DNA of 64,000 bases from an uncultured Luteimonas sp. (GTDB taxonomy: Bacteria > Pseudomonadota > Gammaproteobacteria > Xanthomonadales > Xanthomonadaceae), in contig CAKTDC010000002.1 in the NCBI GenBank assembly GCA_934541015.1, positions 93,064-157,063 of the forward strand, given 5' to 3'. This document shows, one piece after another, positions 1 to 7,996 of the stretch. The position numbers and the translations under genes were made by a program. Each line of letters opens with the position of its first letter. Positions within the stretch are counted from its first letter, which is position 1. The notes under the pieces were generated by a model, which worked only from the letters and a program-made list of their open reading frames with translations, was not told the origin of the DNA and did not search any database.

Positions 1-43
1 ACTTCATTACAATTGAAACCGTAACCCGACCCCCGGAGCAGCA

Positions 44-1033
44 ATGAAACTCGGTTCCCTGAAGGAAGGCGGACGCGACGGCACCCTCGTGGTGGTCTCG
101 CGCGACCTCGGCCGCGCAGTGCGGGCCACCGGCATCGCGCCGAGCCTGCAGCGCGCCCTGGAGGACTGGAGCAACGTCGCGCCGCGCCTCAACGCGCTGG
201 CCGCATCGCTCGATTCGGGCGACGCCGACGGGGTCTTCGACCTGGAGATGCAGGCGCTGGCCGCGCCGCTGCCGCGCGCCTACGAATTCGTCGACGGCAG
301 CGCCTACCTGCCGCACGTGGAGCGCGTGCGCCGCGCGCGCGGCGCCGAGGTGCCCGCGAGTTTCTATACCGACCCGCTGATGTACCAGGCCACCAGCGCC
401 GGGTTCCTGGGCCCGCGCGACGCGGTCAAGGTGGTGAGCGAGGACTACGGCATCGACCTGGAGGCCGAGATCGTGGTCGTCACCGACGACGTGCCCATGG
501 CGGTCAGCGCGGAGCAGGCCGCCGCCCGCATCCAGCTGATCGGCCTGGTCAACGACGTCAGCCTGCGCAACCTGATCCCGGCCGAGCTGGGCAAGGGCTT
601 CGGTTTCCTGCAGTCCAAGCCGCGCTCGGCGCTGTCGCCGGTCTTCGTCACTCCCGACGAACTGGGCGAGGCCTGGCGCGACAGCAAGCTGCACCTGCCG
701 CTGGTGACCCACGTCAACGGCGAGTGGTTCGGCGCGCCGGAGGCGGGCGTGGACATGCAGTTCGATTTCGCGCAGCTGGTGGCGCATGCGGCGAAGACCC
801 GGCCGCTGTCGGCCGGCACCCTCGTCGGCTCGGGCACCATCGCCAACCAGGACACCTCGCTGGGCGCGTCGTGCTTCGCCGAACGGCGGACGGTCGAGGC
901 GCTCGAGCACGGCCAGCCGAAGACGCCCTTCCTGTCCTTCGGCGACCGGGTGCGCATCGAGATGTTCGACCGCGACGGCAACAGCATCTTCGGCGCGATC
1001 GAGCAGCTGATCGAGCGGCAGCCGCTGCCCTGA
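44..1033 (+). CDS. fahA: Fumarylacetoacetate hydrolase family protein (fumarylacetoacetase)
   Basis: This enzyme cleaves fumarylacetoacetate to fumarate and acetoacetate, the last step of tyrosine/homogentisate degradation in the cytoplasm. The 329-residue protein is the compact bacterial form. The FAH-fold core begins near residue 120 (GFLGPRD), metal-binding acidic residues lie in the YGIDLEAEI stretch around residues 135-145, the NDVSLRNL segment follows, and GSGTIANQD is near residue 262. The ATG at 44 is preceded by a GGAG about 7 bases upstream. The gene for maleylacetoacetate isomerase follows 112 bp downstream on the same strand and supplies the preceding step, which makes the substrate assignment firmer than for a lone FAH-family protein. 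An upstream homogentisate dioxygenase gene would be expected outside the window. Confidence 0.9.
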   Translation: MKLGSLKEGGRDGTLVVVSRDLGRAVRATGIAPSLQRALEDWSNVAPRLNALAASLDSGDADGVFDLEMQALAAPLPRAYEFVDGSAYLPHVERVRRARGAEVPASFYTDPLMYQATSAGFLGPRDAVKVVSEDYGIDLEAEIVVVTDDVPMAVSAEQAAARIQLIGLVNDVSLRNLIPAELGKGFGFLQSKPRSALSPVFVTPDELGEAWRDSKLHLPLVTHVNGEWFGAPEAGVDMQFDFAQLVAHAAKTRPLSAGTLVGSGTIANQDTSLGASCFAERRTVEALEHGQPKTPFLSFGDRVRIEMFDRDGNSIFGAIEQLIERQPLP

Positions 1034-1086
1034 GCGGAGGCGGCCGGATGCCCGCGCGAGCCGTGCCGGAAGGCTTCCGTCGCAGG

Positions 1087-1118
1087 GGCGCCCGGGCTAT
1101 CGTGTCCGTCCGGGCGCC
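1087..1118 (+). other. Hairpin between fahA and maiA
   Basis: A perfect 9-bp inverted repeat (GGCGCCCGG at 1087-1095, CCGGGCGCC at 1110-1118) encloses a 14-nt loop in the fahA-maiA gap. There is no T-run, so it is not a classical terminator. It could modulate read-through or mRNA stability, or be GC-rich coincidence. Confidence 0.35.
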
Positions 1119-1145
1119 GCGCACGTCCGCGAACGGGGAGGGCGC

Positions 1146-1820
1146 GTGAGCGAAGAGCTGTGTCTGTATTCCTACTGGCGTTCGAGCGCCGCGTGGCGCG
1201 TGCGCATCGGCCTGAACCTCAAGGGGCTGCGCTACGACATCGCCCCGGTGCACCTGCTGCGCGACGGCGGCGAGCAGCACCGCGAGGAGTTCCGCGGCAC
1301 CAATCCGCAGCGGCTGGTGCCGGTGCTCAGGCACGGCCACCGCATGCTGCGGCAGTCGATGGCGATCCTGGAGTATCTGGACGAGAGCTGGCCCGAGCCG
1401 GCGCTGCTCCCGGCCACCGCGCGGGAGCGCCAGCGGGTCCGCGCGCTGGCGCAGGCGATCGCCTGCGACATCCATCCGCTCAACAACCTGCGCGTGCTGC
1501 AGTACCTGGACCGCGAGTGGAACGTGCCGCAGGCCGAGCGCGACAGCTGGATCCAGCACTGGATCGGCGAAGGTTTCGACGCGGTCGAGGCGATGCTGCG
1601 CAACCACCCGGCCACCGGCCATTTCTGCGACGGGCATGCGCCCACGATCGCCGACTGCTGCCTGGTGCCACAGATGTACAACGCGCGTCGCTACGGGGTG
1701 AACCTGGAGCCGTACCCGACGATGCTCCGGATCGAGCAGGCCTGCCTGGCGCTGCCCGCCTTCGACGCCGCGCGGCCCGAGCGCCAGCCCGACGCCCCCG
1801 CTCCTGCGGCAGCGCCGTAA
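1146..1820 (+). CDS. maiA: Maleylacetoacetate isomerase (zeta-class GST)
   Basis: This glutathione-dependent cis-trans isomerase converts maleylacetoacetate to fumarylacetoacetate in tyrosine catabolism. The 224-residue length fits the family. An N-terminal thioredoxin-like GST domain (about 1-85) carries YWRSSAAWRVR at residues 9-19, corresponding to the SSCxxRVR glutathione motif but with alanine in the cysteine position. The helical C-terminal domain follows, with the CDIHPLNNLRVLQ stretch typical of zeta GSTs. The start is a GTG at 1146 behind a GGGGAGGG-type ribosome binding site. It lies downstream of fahA, which acts next in the pathway. Because the catalytic cysteine is replaced, turnover may rely on the paired serines; I recall similar SSA forms in related bacteria but cannot verify this here. 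Confidence 0.9.
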   Translation: MSEELCLYSYWRSSAAWRVRIGLNLKGLRYDIAPVHLLRDGGEQHREEFRGTNPQRLVPVLRHGHRMLRQSMAILEYLDESWPEPALLPATARERQRVRALAQAIACDIHPLNNLRVLQYLDREWNVPQAERDSWIQHWIGEGFDAVEAMLRNHPATGHFCDGHAPTIADCCLVPQMYNARRYGVNLEPYPTMLRIEQACLALPAFDAARPERQPDAPAPAAAP

Positions 1821-1962
1821 GGCGCGATCGGCAGGCGCTCTGCGGAAACACAGCCGTGGGCGCGATCGATGGCGCTCCCGCGAAAGCACCGCCGTGCACA
1901 CGGGCGGCCCGCTTTGCCTGCGGCGTCACTGGCAAGGACGGGCACGGCGCCCGCCCCGACGC

Positions 1963-3087
1963 TCAGTGCTGCGGCGCCCGCGGCTGGGTGTCGAAGATGT
2001 CCGCGTAGGGGTCGTGTTCGCCGCTTGCGCCTTCGGACAGGCGGAACTTCAGGTCCAGGCCGTCGCGCGAGTCGGCGGCGCGCAGCGCGGTCTCGCGCTC
2101 GATCCGGCCTTCCTTGTACAGCCGGAACAGGCACTGGTCGAAGGTCTCGATGCCTTCCTCCAGCGACTCCTCCATCGCCTGCTTGACCTCGTGCACCTGG
2201 CCGCGGCGCAGCAGGTCGCGGATCATCGGCGTATTGATCAGCACCTCGGTGGCGGGCATGCGCCGGCCGTCCACGCCCTCGACCAGCCGCTGCGAGACCA
2301 CCGCGCGCAGGTTCAGCGCCAGGTTCATCAGCACGTTCTTGTGCGCGGCCTCGGGGAAGAAGTTGAGGATGCGCTCGATCGTCTGGTCGGCGTTGTTGGA
2401 GTGCAGCGTCGCCAGGCAGATGTGGCCGGTCTCGGCGAAGGCGATCGCCGCCTCCATCGTGGTCGCGTCCAGGATCTCGCCGATCAGGATCACGTCCGGT
2501 GCCTCGCGCATGGCGTTCTTCAGCGCGTTGTGGAAGGCGTGCGTGTCCAGTCCGACCTCGCGCTGGTTGACGATCGACTTCTTGTGCCGGTGCAGGAACT
2601 CGATCGGATCCTCGATGGTGAGGATGTGGCCGGACTGGTTGGAGTTGCGGTAGTCGATCATCGAGGCCAGCGTGGTGGACTTGCCCGAGCCGGTGGAACC
2701 GACGATGAGCACCAGTCCGCGCGGCGCCATGATGATGTCCTTGAGCACCTGCGGCAGCTGCAGCTCCTCGATGGTGGGGATCACGCTGCGGATCGCGCGG
2801 ATCACCATGCCGACCTCGCCGCGCTGCTGGAACACGTTGACGCGGAAGCGCCCGGCGTCCTGCAGCGAGAGCGCCATGTTCAGCTCCAGGTCGCGCTCGA
2901 ACTGCGCCACCTGGGATTCCTCCATCAGCGAATAGGCGATCTTCTTGACCATGCCGGTCGGCAGGCCGGTGTTGCCCAGCGGGTAGAGCTTGCCCTCGAC
3001 CTTGAGGTGGATGGGGGCACCGGTGGTCAGGAACATGTCCGACGCACCCTTTTCCGTCATCAGCTTCAGGAAATAGCCGATGTCCAT
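1963..3087 (-). CDS. pilU: Type IV pilus twitching motility ATPase PilU
   Basis: This is a hexameric cytoplasmic retraction ATPase that assists PilT in depolymerising type IV pili. The 374-residue length matches PilU. Walker A GSTGSGKST is at about 130-138, the Asp box TIEDPIEF around 158-164, Walker B DVILIGEI around 198-205, and the His box TGHICLATLH around 220-229. The motif usually written GEIRDxxT reads GEILDATT, so the conserved arginine is leucine. I chose the ATG at 3087 because it begins the family N-terminus (MDIGYFLKLM); the open frame extends far upstream only as a high-GC shadow. pilT is not adjacent within this window. The gene is transcribed away from the two DUF4398 genes, with an 89-bp divergent gap. 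Confidence 0.93.
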   Translation of the reverse strand: MDIGYFLKLMTEKGASDMFLTTGAPIHLKVEGKLYPLGNTGLPTGMVKKIAYSLMEESQVAQFERDLELNMALSLQDAGRFRVNVFQQRGEVGMVIRAIRSVIPTIEELQLPQVLKDIIMAPRGLVLIVGSTGSGKSTTLASMIDYRNSNQSGHILTIEDPIEFLHRHKKSIVNQREVGLDTHAFHNALKNAMREAPDVILIGEILDATTMEAAIAFAETGHICLATLHSNNADQTIERILNFFPEAAHKNVLMNLALNLRAVVSQRLVEGVDGRRMPATEVLINTPMIRDLLRRGQVHEVKQAMEESLEEGIETFDQCLFRLYKEGRIERETALRAADSRDGLDLKFRLSEGASGEHDPYADIFDTQPRAPQH

Positions 3088-3209
3088 GTACGAACCCCCA
3101 ATGGCCGGCCCGAACCGTTGCGATTCCACCGGTTGCTGTCGACAATGGTCGCGCACCCACAGTCCGCGACCCCCCAATGGCAGCAAGCTTCGCACAATTC
3201 CGACGGGCC

Positions 3210-3575
3210 ATGCATGTGATCGCCGTCGCAGCGGTGGCAATGGCGCCGCTGGCGGCGCTTGCGCAGTCGACCGGTGCGCCCGAGGTGGCCGCCGCGGTGC
3301 AGGCCGTCGAGCGCGCCAGCCAGGCCGATGCCGACCAGTACGCGCCCGAACTGCTGGAGTCGGCGCGGACCACACTGTCGCAGGCACAGGCGGCGCAGGC
3401 TTCGCGTTCGAGCCGCGAGCGGCGGCAGGCCGCGGCGCTCGCGCTCCGGGCCACCCTGGATGCGGATCTGGCGCGGGCGCGCAGCGAGGAGGCCCAAGTC
3501 TCGAGCCTGCTGCAGCAGCGGCGCAGCGAGGTGCGGCAGCTGCGCACCTCGCTGGGCATGGAGGACATGCCGTGA
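3210..3575 (+). CDS. DUF4398-type periplasmic protein
   Basis: This is a 121-residue protein of unknown function. The ATG at 3210 gives a clean signal peptide (hydrophobic run, then ALAQ near residues 16-19); an in-frame ATG at 3177 would add 11 residues before it. The mature part is alanine- and glutamine-rich helix containing the DUF4398-like pattern ERASQADADQYAPELLESA, followed by heptad-like segments suggesting a coiled coil. It overlaps the next gene, a second helical periplasmic protein, in a GTGA arrangement, so the two are probably co-translated. Related loci often encode such proteins beside, or fused to, OmpA-type domains. None is present here. The role is unknown; an envelope or pilus-associated role is suggested only by the divergent pilU. 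Confidence 0.7.
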   Translation: MHVIAVAAVAMAPLAALAQSTGAPEVAAAVQAVERASQADADQYAPELLESARTTLSQAQAAQASRSSRERRQAAALALRATLDADLARARSEEAQVSSLLQQRRSEVRQLRTSLGMEDMP

Positions 3576-4174
3576 TCGGCCGGTCGCCGCGCGCCGTTCT
3601 GCTGGCGTTCGCCCTGGCGGTGTTCGCCCTGCTGCCCGCGGCCGCGTCGGCGGCCGGCGACGCGCAGCTTGTCGCGCTGCAACAAAGGCTGGCGGCACTG
3701 CAGGCCGATACCGAAAGCGCGGACCTGGCGGTGCGCGAGAGGCTGGCGGCGCGGGATGCCGTCGCCGCCCTGGAGAAGGCCCGGCGCAACCAGCGCGAGG
3801 CCGCGGCCTTCGTGGCCGACCGGCGGGTCGAGATCGCCGAGACCGTGGTCCGCACCGGGCTCGCCAGGCGCGAGGCCGACCGGCTCGACCGCCAGTACAG
3901 CCAGCTGCTGGTCGAGGCCAGCCGGCGCGAGGCGGAGCGGGCCCGGGCCGAGGCCGAGCGCCTGCGCGTCCAGGCGCAGATCCATGCCGAGGAAACCGAG
4001 CGGCTGCGGCAGCTGGCCGAGGAGGAAGCCCAGGCCCGCGCCGAGGCCGAGACCGCGCTGGAGGGCGTGTCCTCGCGCGAGGCCGCCAGGCTCAGGGCCG
4101 CGCGCGCGCGCGCCGCGGAGCTGGCGCGCCAGGAGGCCGAACTGCTCAAGAGCCTGGAGTCGGACCGGGACTGA
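3572..4174 (+). CDS. Coiled-coil periplasmic protein, DUF4398-like
   Basis: This 200-residue protein starts at a GTG that overlaps the stop of the upstream gene. It has a signal peptide (hydrophobic residues 8-25, cleavage near ASAAG), then an almost continuous charged helix rich in Ala, Arg and Glu from about residue 30 to the end, with motifs such as RREAERARAEAERLR. This predicts a long coiled coil. Family members in related bacteria may continue into a C-terminal OmpA peptidoglycan-binding domain. Here the frame stops at 4174 and the downstream GC-rich DNA shows no OmpA motif, so this is either a naturally short form or one that has lost its anchor. Function unknown; probably a partner of the upstream DUF4398 protein. 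Confidence 0.68.
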   Translation: MIGRSPRAVLLAFALAVFALLPAAASAAGDAQLVALQQRLAALQADTESADLAVRERLAARDAVAALEKARRNQREAAAFVADRRVEIAETVVRTGLARREADRLDRQYSQLLVEASRREAERARAEAERLRVQAQIHAEETERLRQLAEEEAQARAEAETALEGVSSREAARLRAARARAAELARQEAELLKSLESDRD

Positions 4175-4675
4175 CCCCGGGCTCCGGGCCGTCGGGCCTG
4201 GCACAGCCCGCCTGGCATCCGCGGCTCCGTTCGCCCCACCCCGACCCGTCCGGCCCGGCACAGCACAGCGCGCCGGGCGCTCATCGTCGCGCGAGCCGGT
4301 GGCTCGCAAGCGCTCCTCGTTCGCCCCCTGCTGCGTGGAGAGGAGGGAGCCCAGGGCGGCGGAGGTGCGCGGAGGAGCGAAGAGGGCCGCGGGGAGCAGA
4401 GGAGCGCAGAGGGCCGGGGCAGGGGCGAGGCGCGCCCGGCTCCCTTCCCCGCGCAGCGGGGAGGGCCGGGGTGGGGGTGAGTCACAACGTTGCAATAAGG
4501 AAAAATTCCGTAAAAATCATGTGCTTGAGGAGCCATTCCCGCCTCGGGAAACGGTCCGGCGCCGCGCCTGCGCCCGCTCCCCACGCAGAATCAGCAGCTT
4601 GTGTCACAGGCTTGCCGAGCCCTTCCGGGAGGAGTAGGGTCGGATACCCAGGTGGCCATTCCAACCGCGCCGCCT
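4175..4675. other. Intergenic region, no gene seen
   Basis: No open frame here looks like a real protein. The first 300 bases are GC-rich purine-biased sequence ending in a GGGAGGGCCGGGGTGGGGG stretch (about 4459-4477), a composition common in dispersed intergenic repeats of high-GC proteobacteria. An AT-richer island follows at 4486-4520 (AAGGAAAAATTCCGTAAAAATC), which could hold a promoter for the structured element downstream. Confidence 0.5.
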
Positions 4676-4830
4676 GGCGACAAGAGCCGGACCATGACCG
4701 AAAGAAGCCTGTACACGGAGCCTGAAGGCGGAAGCTGCTTCCGCACGGCGAGCCTGTCAGGCGTCCGCCGTGCCGGTCCGGAGAGCCCACGATGACGCCC
4801 CGTGCCTGAGCCGCCGGGGCGTTCGTATTT
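4676..4830 (+). ncRNA. Candidate structured RNA upstream of ydcH-like gene
   Basis: Several perfect helices nest in a short span. An outer helix pairs CCGGACC (4687-4693) with GGTCCGG (4775-4781). Inside it lie GCGGAAG-CTG-CTTCCGC (4728-4744) and CACGGCG (4744-4750) pairing with CGCCGTG (4766-4772), the latter with an internal GCC/GGC hairpin. AGCCTG occurs three times. A further hairpin, ACGCCCCG (4795-4802) with CGGGGCGT (4815-4822), followed by TCGTATTT, resembles a terminator and ends just before the AGGAGG ribosome binding site of the next gene. I do not recognise a known family. It could be a small RNA or a 5' leader acting on the next gene. Confidence 0.4.
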
Positions 4831-4845
4831 GCGCAGGAGGATTCC

Positions 4846-5064
4846 ATGTTCGAAGGGCAGTCACAGGCGGAAATCGACGTACTCATTAGCGGCCATCCCG
4901 AATTCAAGCAGCTGTACCGACGCCACCAGGAACTGGACAAGAAGGTCATGGATGCCGAACTCGGGGTGTTGCCGATCGACGATGTCACGCTGTCCCAGAT
5001 GAAGCGCGAGAAGCTCGCGGCCAAGGACCGCCTCACCCGGATTTTCGATTCCCTCGGCCACTGA
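4846..5064 (+). CDS. YdcH/DUF465 family small protein
   Basis: This 72-residue cytoplasmic helical protein belongs to the DUF465 (YdcH) family, whose function is unknown. The family pattern is visible: an HPEFKQLYRRHQELDKKV segment, an acidic linker, then a MKREKLAAKDRLTRIF helix, predicting a short antiparallel coiled-coil hairpin. An AGGAGG ribosome binding site lies about 6 bases before the ATG, suggesting efficient translation. It sits just after a candidate structured RNA and is followed by a 16-bp perfect hairpin, so it is probably monocistronic. It has no obvious functional tie to the cystathionine genes downstream. Confidence 0.85.
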   Translation: MFEGQSQAEIDVLISGHPEFKQLYRRHQELDKKVMDAELGVLPIDDVTLSQMKREKLAAKDRLTRIFDSLGH

Positions 5065-5077
5065 CGGCCCGCTCGTC

Positions 5078-5118
5078 GCGGGCGGCGGCGGTCATCCTCG
5101 TCGACCGCCGCCGCCCGC
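5078..5118 (+). terminator. Long perfect hairpin after the ydcH-like gene
   Basis: A perfect 16-bp stem (5078-5093 with 5103-5118) closes a 9-nt loop just downstream of the stop codon at 5064. No T-run follows, so it may act as a Rho-dependent or stability element rather than a strict intrinsic terminator. It separates the small gene from the CBS gene. Confidence 0.55.
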
Positions 5119-5277
5119 CCACGACGCAGCGCGGCATGCCGGCCCCGTCCGGGCGGGCCGGCCGCAGGCGGGTCGGACGATTCCGCGACGCCTGTCCCGC
5201 ACCAGGGCTCCGGCCGCAGGCGACCTCTGCGGGTCAATGCAATAATCGCGGTGGACTTCCCGGACCCCGGCCACCGC

Positions 5278-6657
5278 ATGACGATCCATTCCTCCGTCCT
5301 CGAACTCATCGCCGACACGCCGATCGTCAAGGCCCAGCGCCTGGACACCGGCCTGTGCGAGCTGTACCTGAAGCTCGAAAGCCAGAACCCGGGCGGCTCG
5401 ATCAAGGACCGCATCGGCCTGAAGATGATCGAGGCGGCCGAGGCCCGCGGCGACATCCGCCCCGGCGACACCCTGGTCGAGGGCACTGCCGGCAACACCG
5501 GCATCGGCCTGGCCCTGGTGGCGCAGCAGAAGGGCTACCGCCTGGTGCTGGTGATCCCGGACAAGATGAGCCGGGAGAAGATCTTCAACCTCAAGGCGAT
5601 GGGCGCCGAGGTGGTGCTGACCCGTTCCGACGTGCCCAAGGGCCATCCCGAGCACTACCAGGACCTGGCCGCCAGCATCGCCGCGAAGACTCCGCGTGGC
5701 TACCACATCAACCAGTTCGGCAATCCCGACAACCCGGCCGCGCACGCCGAGGGCACCGGCCCGGAGATTCTGCGGCAGATGGCCGCGGTTGGCGGGGTCG
5801 ACGCGGTGGTCGTGGGCGTGGGCAGCGGCGGCACCATCACCGGCCTGGCGCAGTGCTTCGCGGAGCAGGCGCCCGGCGTGGAGCTGATCCTGGCCGATCC
5901 GGCCGGCTCGATCCTGGCGGGGCTGGTCGAAACCGGCGAGCTGGGCAAGGCCACCGGCAGCTGGCTGGTGGAGGGCATCGGCGAAGGCTCGAAGCCGCCG
6001 CCGGTGGCCGATTTCAGCCACGTGCACAAGGCCTACGCCATCGACGACCGCGAGAGCTTCCTCACCGCGCGCGAGCTGCTGCGCAGCGAGGGCATCCTCG
6101 CTGGTTCGTCCACCGGCACCCTGCTCGCCGCCGCCCTGCGCTGGTGCCGCGAGCAGACCGTGCCGAAGAAGATCCTGGTCTTCGTCTGCGACACCGGCAA
6201 CAAGTACCTGTCCAAGCTCTACAACGACTACTGGATGCTCGACAACGGCTTTTTCGAGCGCGAGCAGCACGGCGACCTGCGCGACCTGATCCTGCGCCCC
6301 TACTCGCAGCGCGACACCGTGGTGGTGGCTCCGGGCGACCTGCTGATGACCGCCTACCAGCGCATGAAGCTGTACGAGATCTCGCAGCTGCCGGTGATGG
6401 ACGGCGACCGCATCGTGGGCATCCTCGACGAGTCCGACGTGCTGCTGCACGTCTACGGAGACGAGGAGCGTTTCCGCGACCCGGTCTCGACCGCGATGGT
6501 CAGCAAGCTCGACATCCTCGACGTGCAGTCGCCGGTCGAATCGCTGCTGCCGGTGTTCGACCGCGGCCACGTGGCGATCATCGTCGACGACCAGAAATTC
6601 CTCGGCCTGATCACCCGCATCGACCTGCTGAACTGGCTGCGCCGGCGCGTCCACTGA
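5278..6657 (+). CDS. Cystathionine beta-synthase (PLP domain plus CBS pair)
   Basis: This cytoplasmic PLP enzyme condenses homocysteine with serine to cystathionine, or acts as a closely related cysteine synthase. The 459-residue protein has an N-terminal fold-type II PLP domain (about 1-320) with the Schiff-base lysine near residue 43 in NPGGSIKDR, GTAGNTGIGL around 74-83, and the phosphate-binding GSGGTITG around 183. A C-terminal tandem CBS-domain pair (about 335-459) follows. The CBS pair and the gene next door favour cystathionine beta-synthase over CysK/CysM. I chose the ATG at 5278 over a GTG at 5251 because family alignment starts at MTIHSSVLELIADTP. No haem-binding N-terminal extension is present. 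A possible -10 (AATAAT at 5241-5246) lies upstream. Confidence 0.88.
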   Translation: MTIHSSVLELIADTPIVKAQRLDTGLCELYLKLESQNPGGSIKDRIGLKMIEAAEARGDIRPGDTLVEGTAGNTGIGLALVAQQKGYRLVLVIPDKMSREKIFNLKAMGAEVVLTRSDVPKGHPEHYQDLAASIAAKTPRGYHINQFGNPDNPAAHAEGTGPEILRQMAAVGGVDAVVVGVGSGGTITGLAQCFAEQAPGVELILADPAGSILAGLVETGELGKATGSWLVEGIGEGSKPPPVADFSHVHKAYAIDDRESFLTARELLRSEGILAGSSTGTLLAAALRWCREQTVPKKILVFVCDTGNKYLSKLYNDYWMLDNGFFEREQHGDLRDLILRPYSQRDTVVVAPGDLLMTAYQRMKLYEISQLPVMDGDRIVGILDESDVLLHVYGDEERFRDPVSTAMVSKLDILDVQSPVESLLPVFDRGHVAIIVDDQKFLGLITRIDLLNWLRRRVH

Positions 6658-6684
6658 CGCCGGGGCGGGTCGTGGCCCCGATGC

Positions 6685-6690
6685 TAGAAT
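6685..6690 (+). promoter_or_regulatory. Putative extended -10 for the cystathionine gamma-lyase/synthase gene
   Basis: TAGAAT is preceded by TGC, an extended -10 pattern, 28 bases before the ATG at 6719. No clear -35 is present. It suggests that the second transsulfuration gene has its own promoter. Confidence 0.4.
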
Positions 6691-6718
6691 CCGGGGCCTA
6701 CTTCAACGGATCGGCGAC

Positions 6719-7903
6719 ATGACAGACCCTGGCGAGGCGGGCGGCGCGGCGGATTGGGGGCTCGGCACCCGGGCGATCCATGCCGGCCAGTCGCACGACC
6801 CGAGCACCGGCGCGGTGATGCCGCCGATCTACGCGACCAGCACCTACGCGCAGTCCAGCCCCGGCGTGCACCAGGGCTTCGAATATTCCCGCACCCACAA
6901 CCCCACGCGCTTCGCCTACGAGCGCTGTGCCGCCGGGCTCGAGGGCGGCAGCCGCGGCTTCGCGTTCTCCTCCGGCCTGGCCGCGTCGTCGACCCTGCTG
7001 GAGCTGCTCGACAGCGGCGACCACGTGATCGCCATGGACGATCTCTACGGCGGCAGCTTCCGCCTGTTCGAGCGCGTGCGCCGGCGCAGCGCCGGGCTCG
7101 ACTTCAGCTTCGTCGACCTCACCGACGCGTCCGCGTTCGAAGCCGCGATCCGGCCCGGCACCCGCCTGGTGTGGATCGAGACGCCCACCAACCCGATGCT
7201 GAAGATCGTGGACATCGCCGCGATCTCGGCGATCGCCCACCGCCACGGCCTGCTGGTTGTGGTCGACAACACCTTCGCCTCGCCGGCGCTGCAGCGTCCG
7301 CTGGAGCACGGCGCCGACATCGTCATGCATTCGGCCACCAAGTACATCAACGGCCACTCCGACATGATCGGCGGCCTGCTGGTGGTGGGCGACAACGCCG
7401 GTCTCGCCGAGAAGCTGGCCTTCCTGCAGAACTCGGTGGGCGCGGTGCAGGGGCCGTTCGACAGCTTCCTGGCCCTGCGCGGGCTCAAGACCCTGCCGCT
7501 GCGGATGCGCGCGCACTGCGCGAATGCCCAGGCGCTGGCGGAATGGCTGCAGACCCATCCGGCCATCGAGCGCGTGATCTACCCGGGGCTGGCTTCGCAT
7601 CCGCAGCACGCGCTGGCGAAGCGGCAGATGGATGGCTTCGGCGGCATCGTCTCGATCGTGGTCAAGGGCGGCTTCGACGCGGCCCGGCGCCTGTGCGAGC
7701 GCACCCGGCTGTTCACCCTGGCCGAATCGCTCGGCGGCGTGGAAAGCCTGGTCAACCATCCGGCGGTGATGACCCACGCCTCGGTCCCGCCGGAGAACCG
7801 CGCGCGGCTGGGGATCAGCGACAGCCTGGTGCGGCTGAGCGTCGGCATCGAGGATGTGGCGGATCTGCGGGCGGATCTGGAGCAGGCGCTGCGCGGGGAG
7901 TGA
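6719..7903 (+). CDS. Cystathionine gamma-lyase/gamma-synthase family PLP enzyme
   Basis: This 394-residue member of the Cys/Met metabolism PLP family follows cystathionine beta-synthase by 61 bp. The PLP lysine lies near residue 207 in HSATKYINGHSD. The cofactor/substrate signatures YSRTHNPTR, SSGLAASSTLLEL and the C-terminal SLGGVESLVNHPAVMTH are present. Together with CBS it would form the reverse transsulfuration route from homocysteine via cystathionine to cysteine. Sequence alone does not cleanly separate gamma-lyase from gamma-synthase (MetB) in this family. Context with CBS favours the lyase, but a MetB role in methionine synthesis is possible. The ATG at 6719 gives the expected N-terminus, a short variable arm before GLGTRAIHAGQ. 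Confidence 0.88.
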   Translation: MTDPGEAGGAADWGLGTRAIHAGQSHDPSTGAVMPPIYATSTYAQSSPGVHQGFEYSRTHNPTRFAYERCAAGLEGGSRGFAFSSGLAASSTLLELLDSGDHVIAMDDLYGGSFRLFERVRRRSAGLDFSFVDLTDASAFEAAIRPGTRLVWIETPTNPMLKIVDIAAISAIAHRHGLLVVVDNTFASPALQRPLEHGADIVMHSATKYINGHSDMIGGLLVVGDNAGLAEKLAFLQNSVGAVQGPFDSFLALRGLKTLPLRMRAHCANAQALAEWLQTHPAIERVIYPGLASHPQHALAKRQMDGFGGIVSIVVKGGFDAARRLCERTRLFTLAESLGGVESLVNHPAVMTHASVPPENRARLGISDSLVRLSVGIEDVADLRADLEQALRGE

Positions 7904-7920
7904 GCGCGCCGGCGGCGCGC

Positions 7921-7949
7921 GATCCGGCCGGTTCCATCCCGGCCGGATC
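7921..7949. terminator. Bidirectional hairpin between convergent genes
   Basis: A perfect 11-bp inverted repeat (GATCCGGCCGG at 7921-7931 and CCGGCCGGATC at 7939-7949) with a 7-nt loop lies in the 93-bp gap between two converging genes, a typical place for a shared terminator. Flanking T-runs are lacking. Confidence 0.55.
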
Positions 7950-7996
7950 TGGCGCGGCCACGGCACGGCGTACCGGGCCGACGGCTCCGGACCGCG

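Noticed and set aside
1691-4495. 934-residue minus-strand open frame over pilU and DUF4398 genes
   Set aside because: Repetitive Arg/Ala/Pro composition, no motifs, and overlaps three well-supported genes in other frames. It is a high-GC shadow frame.
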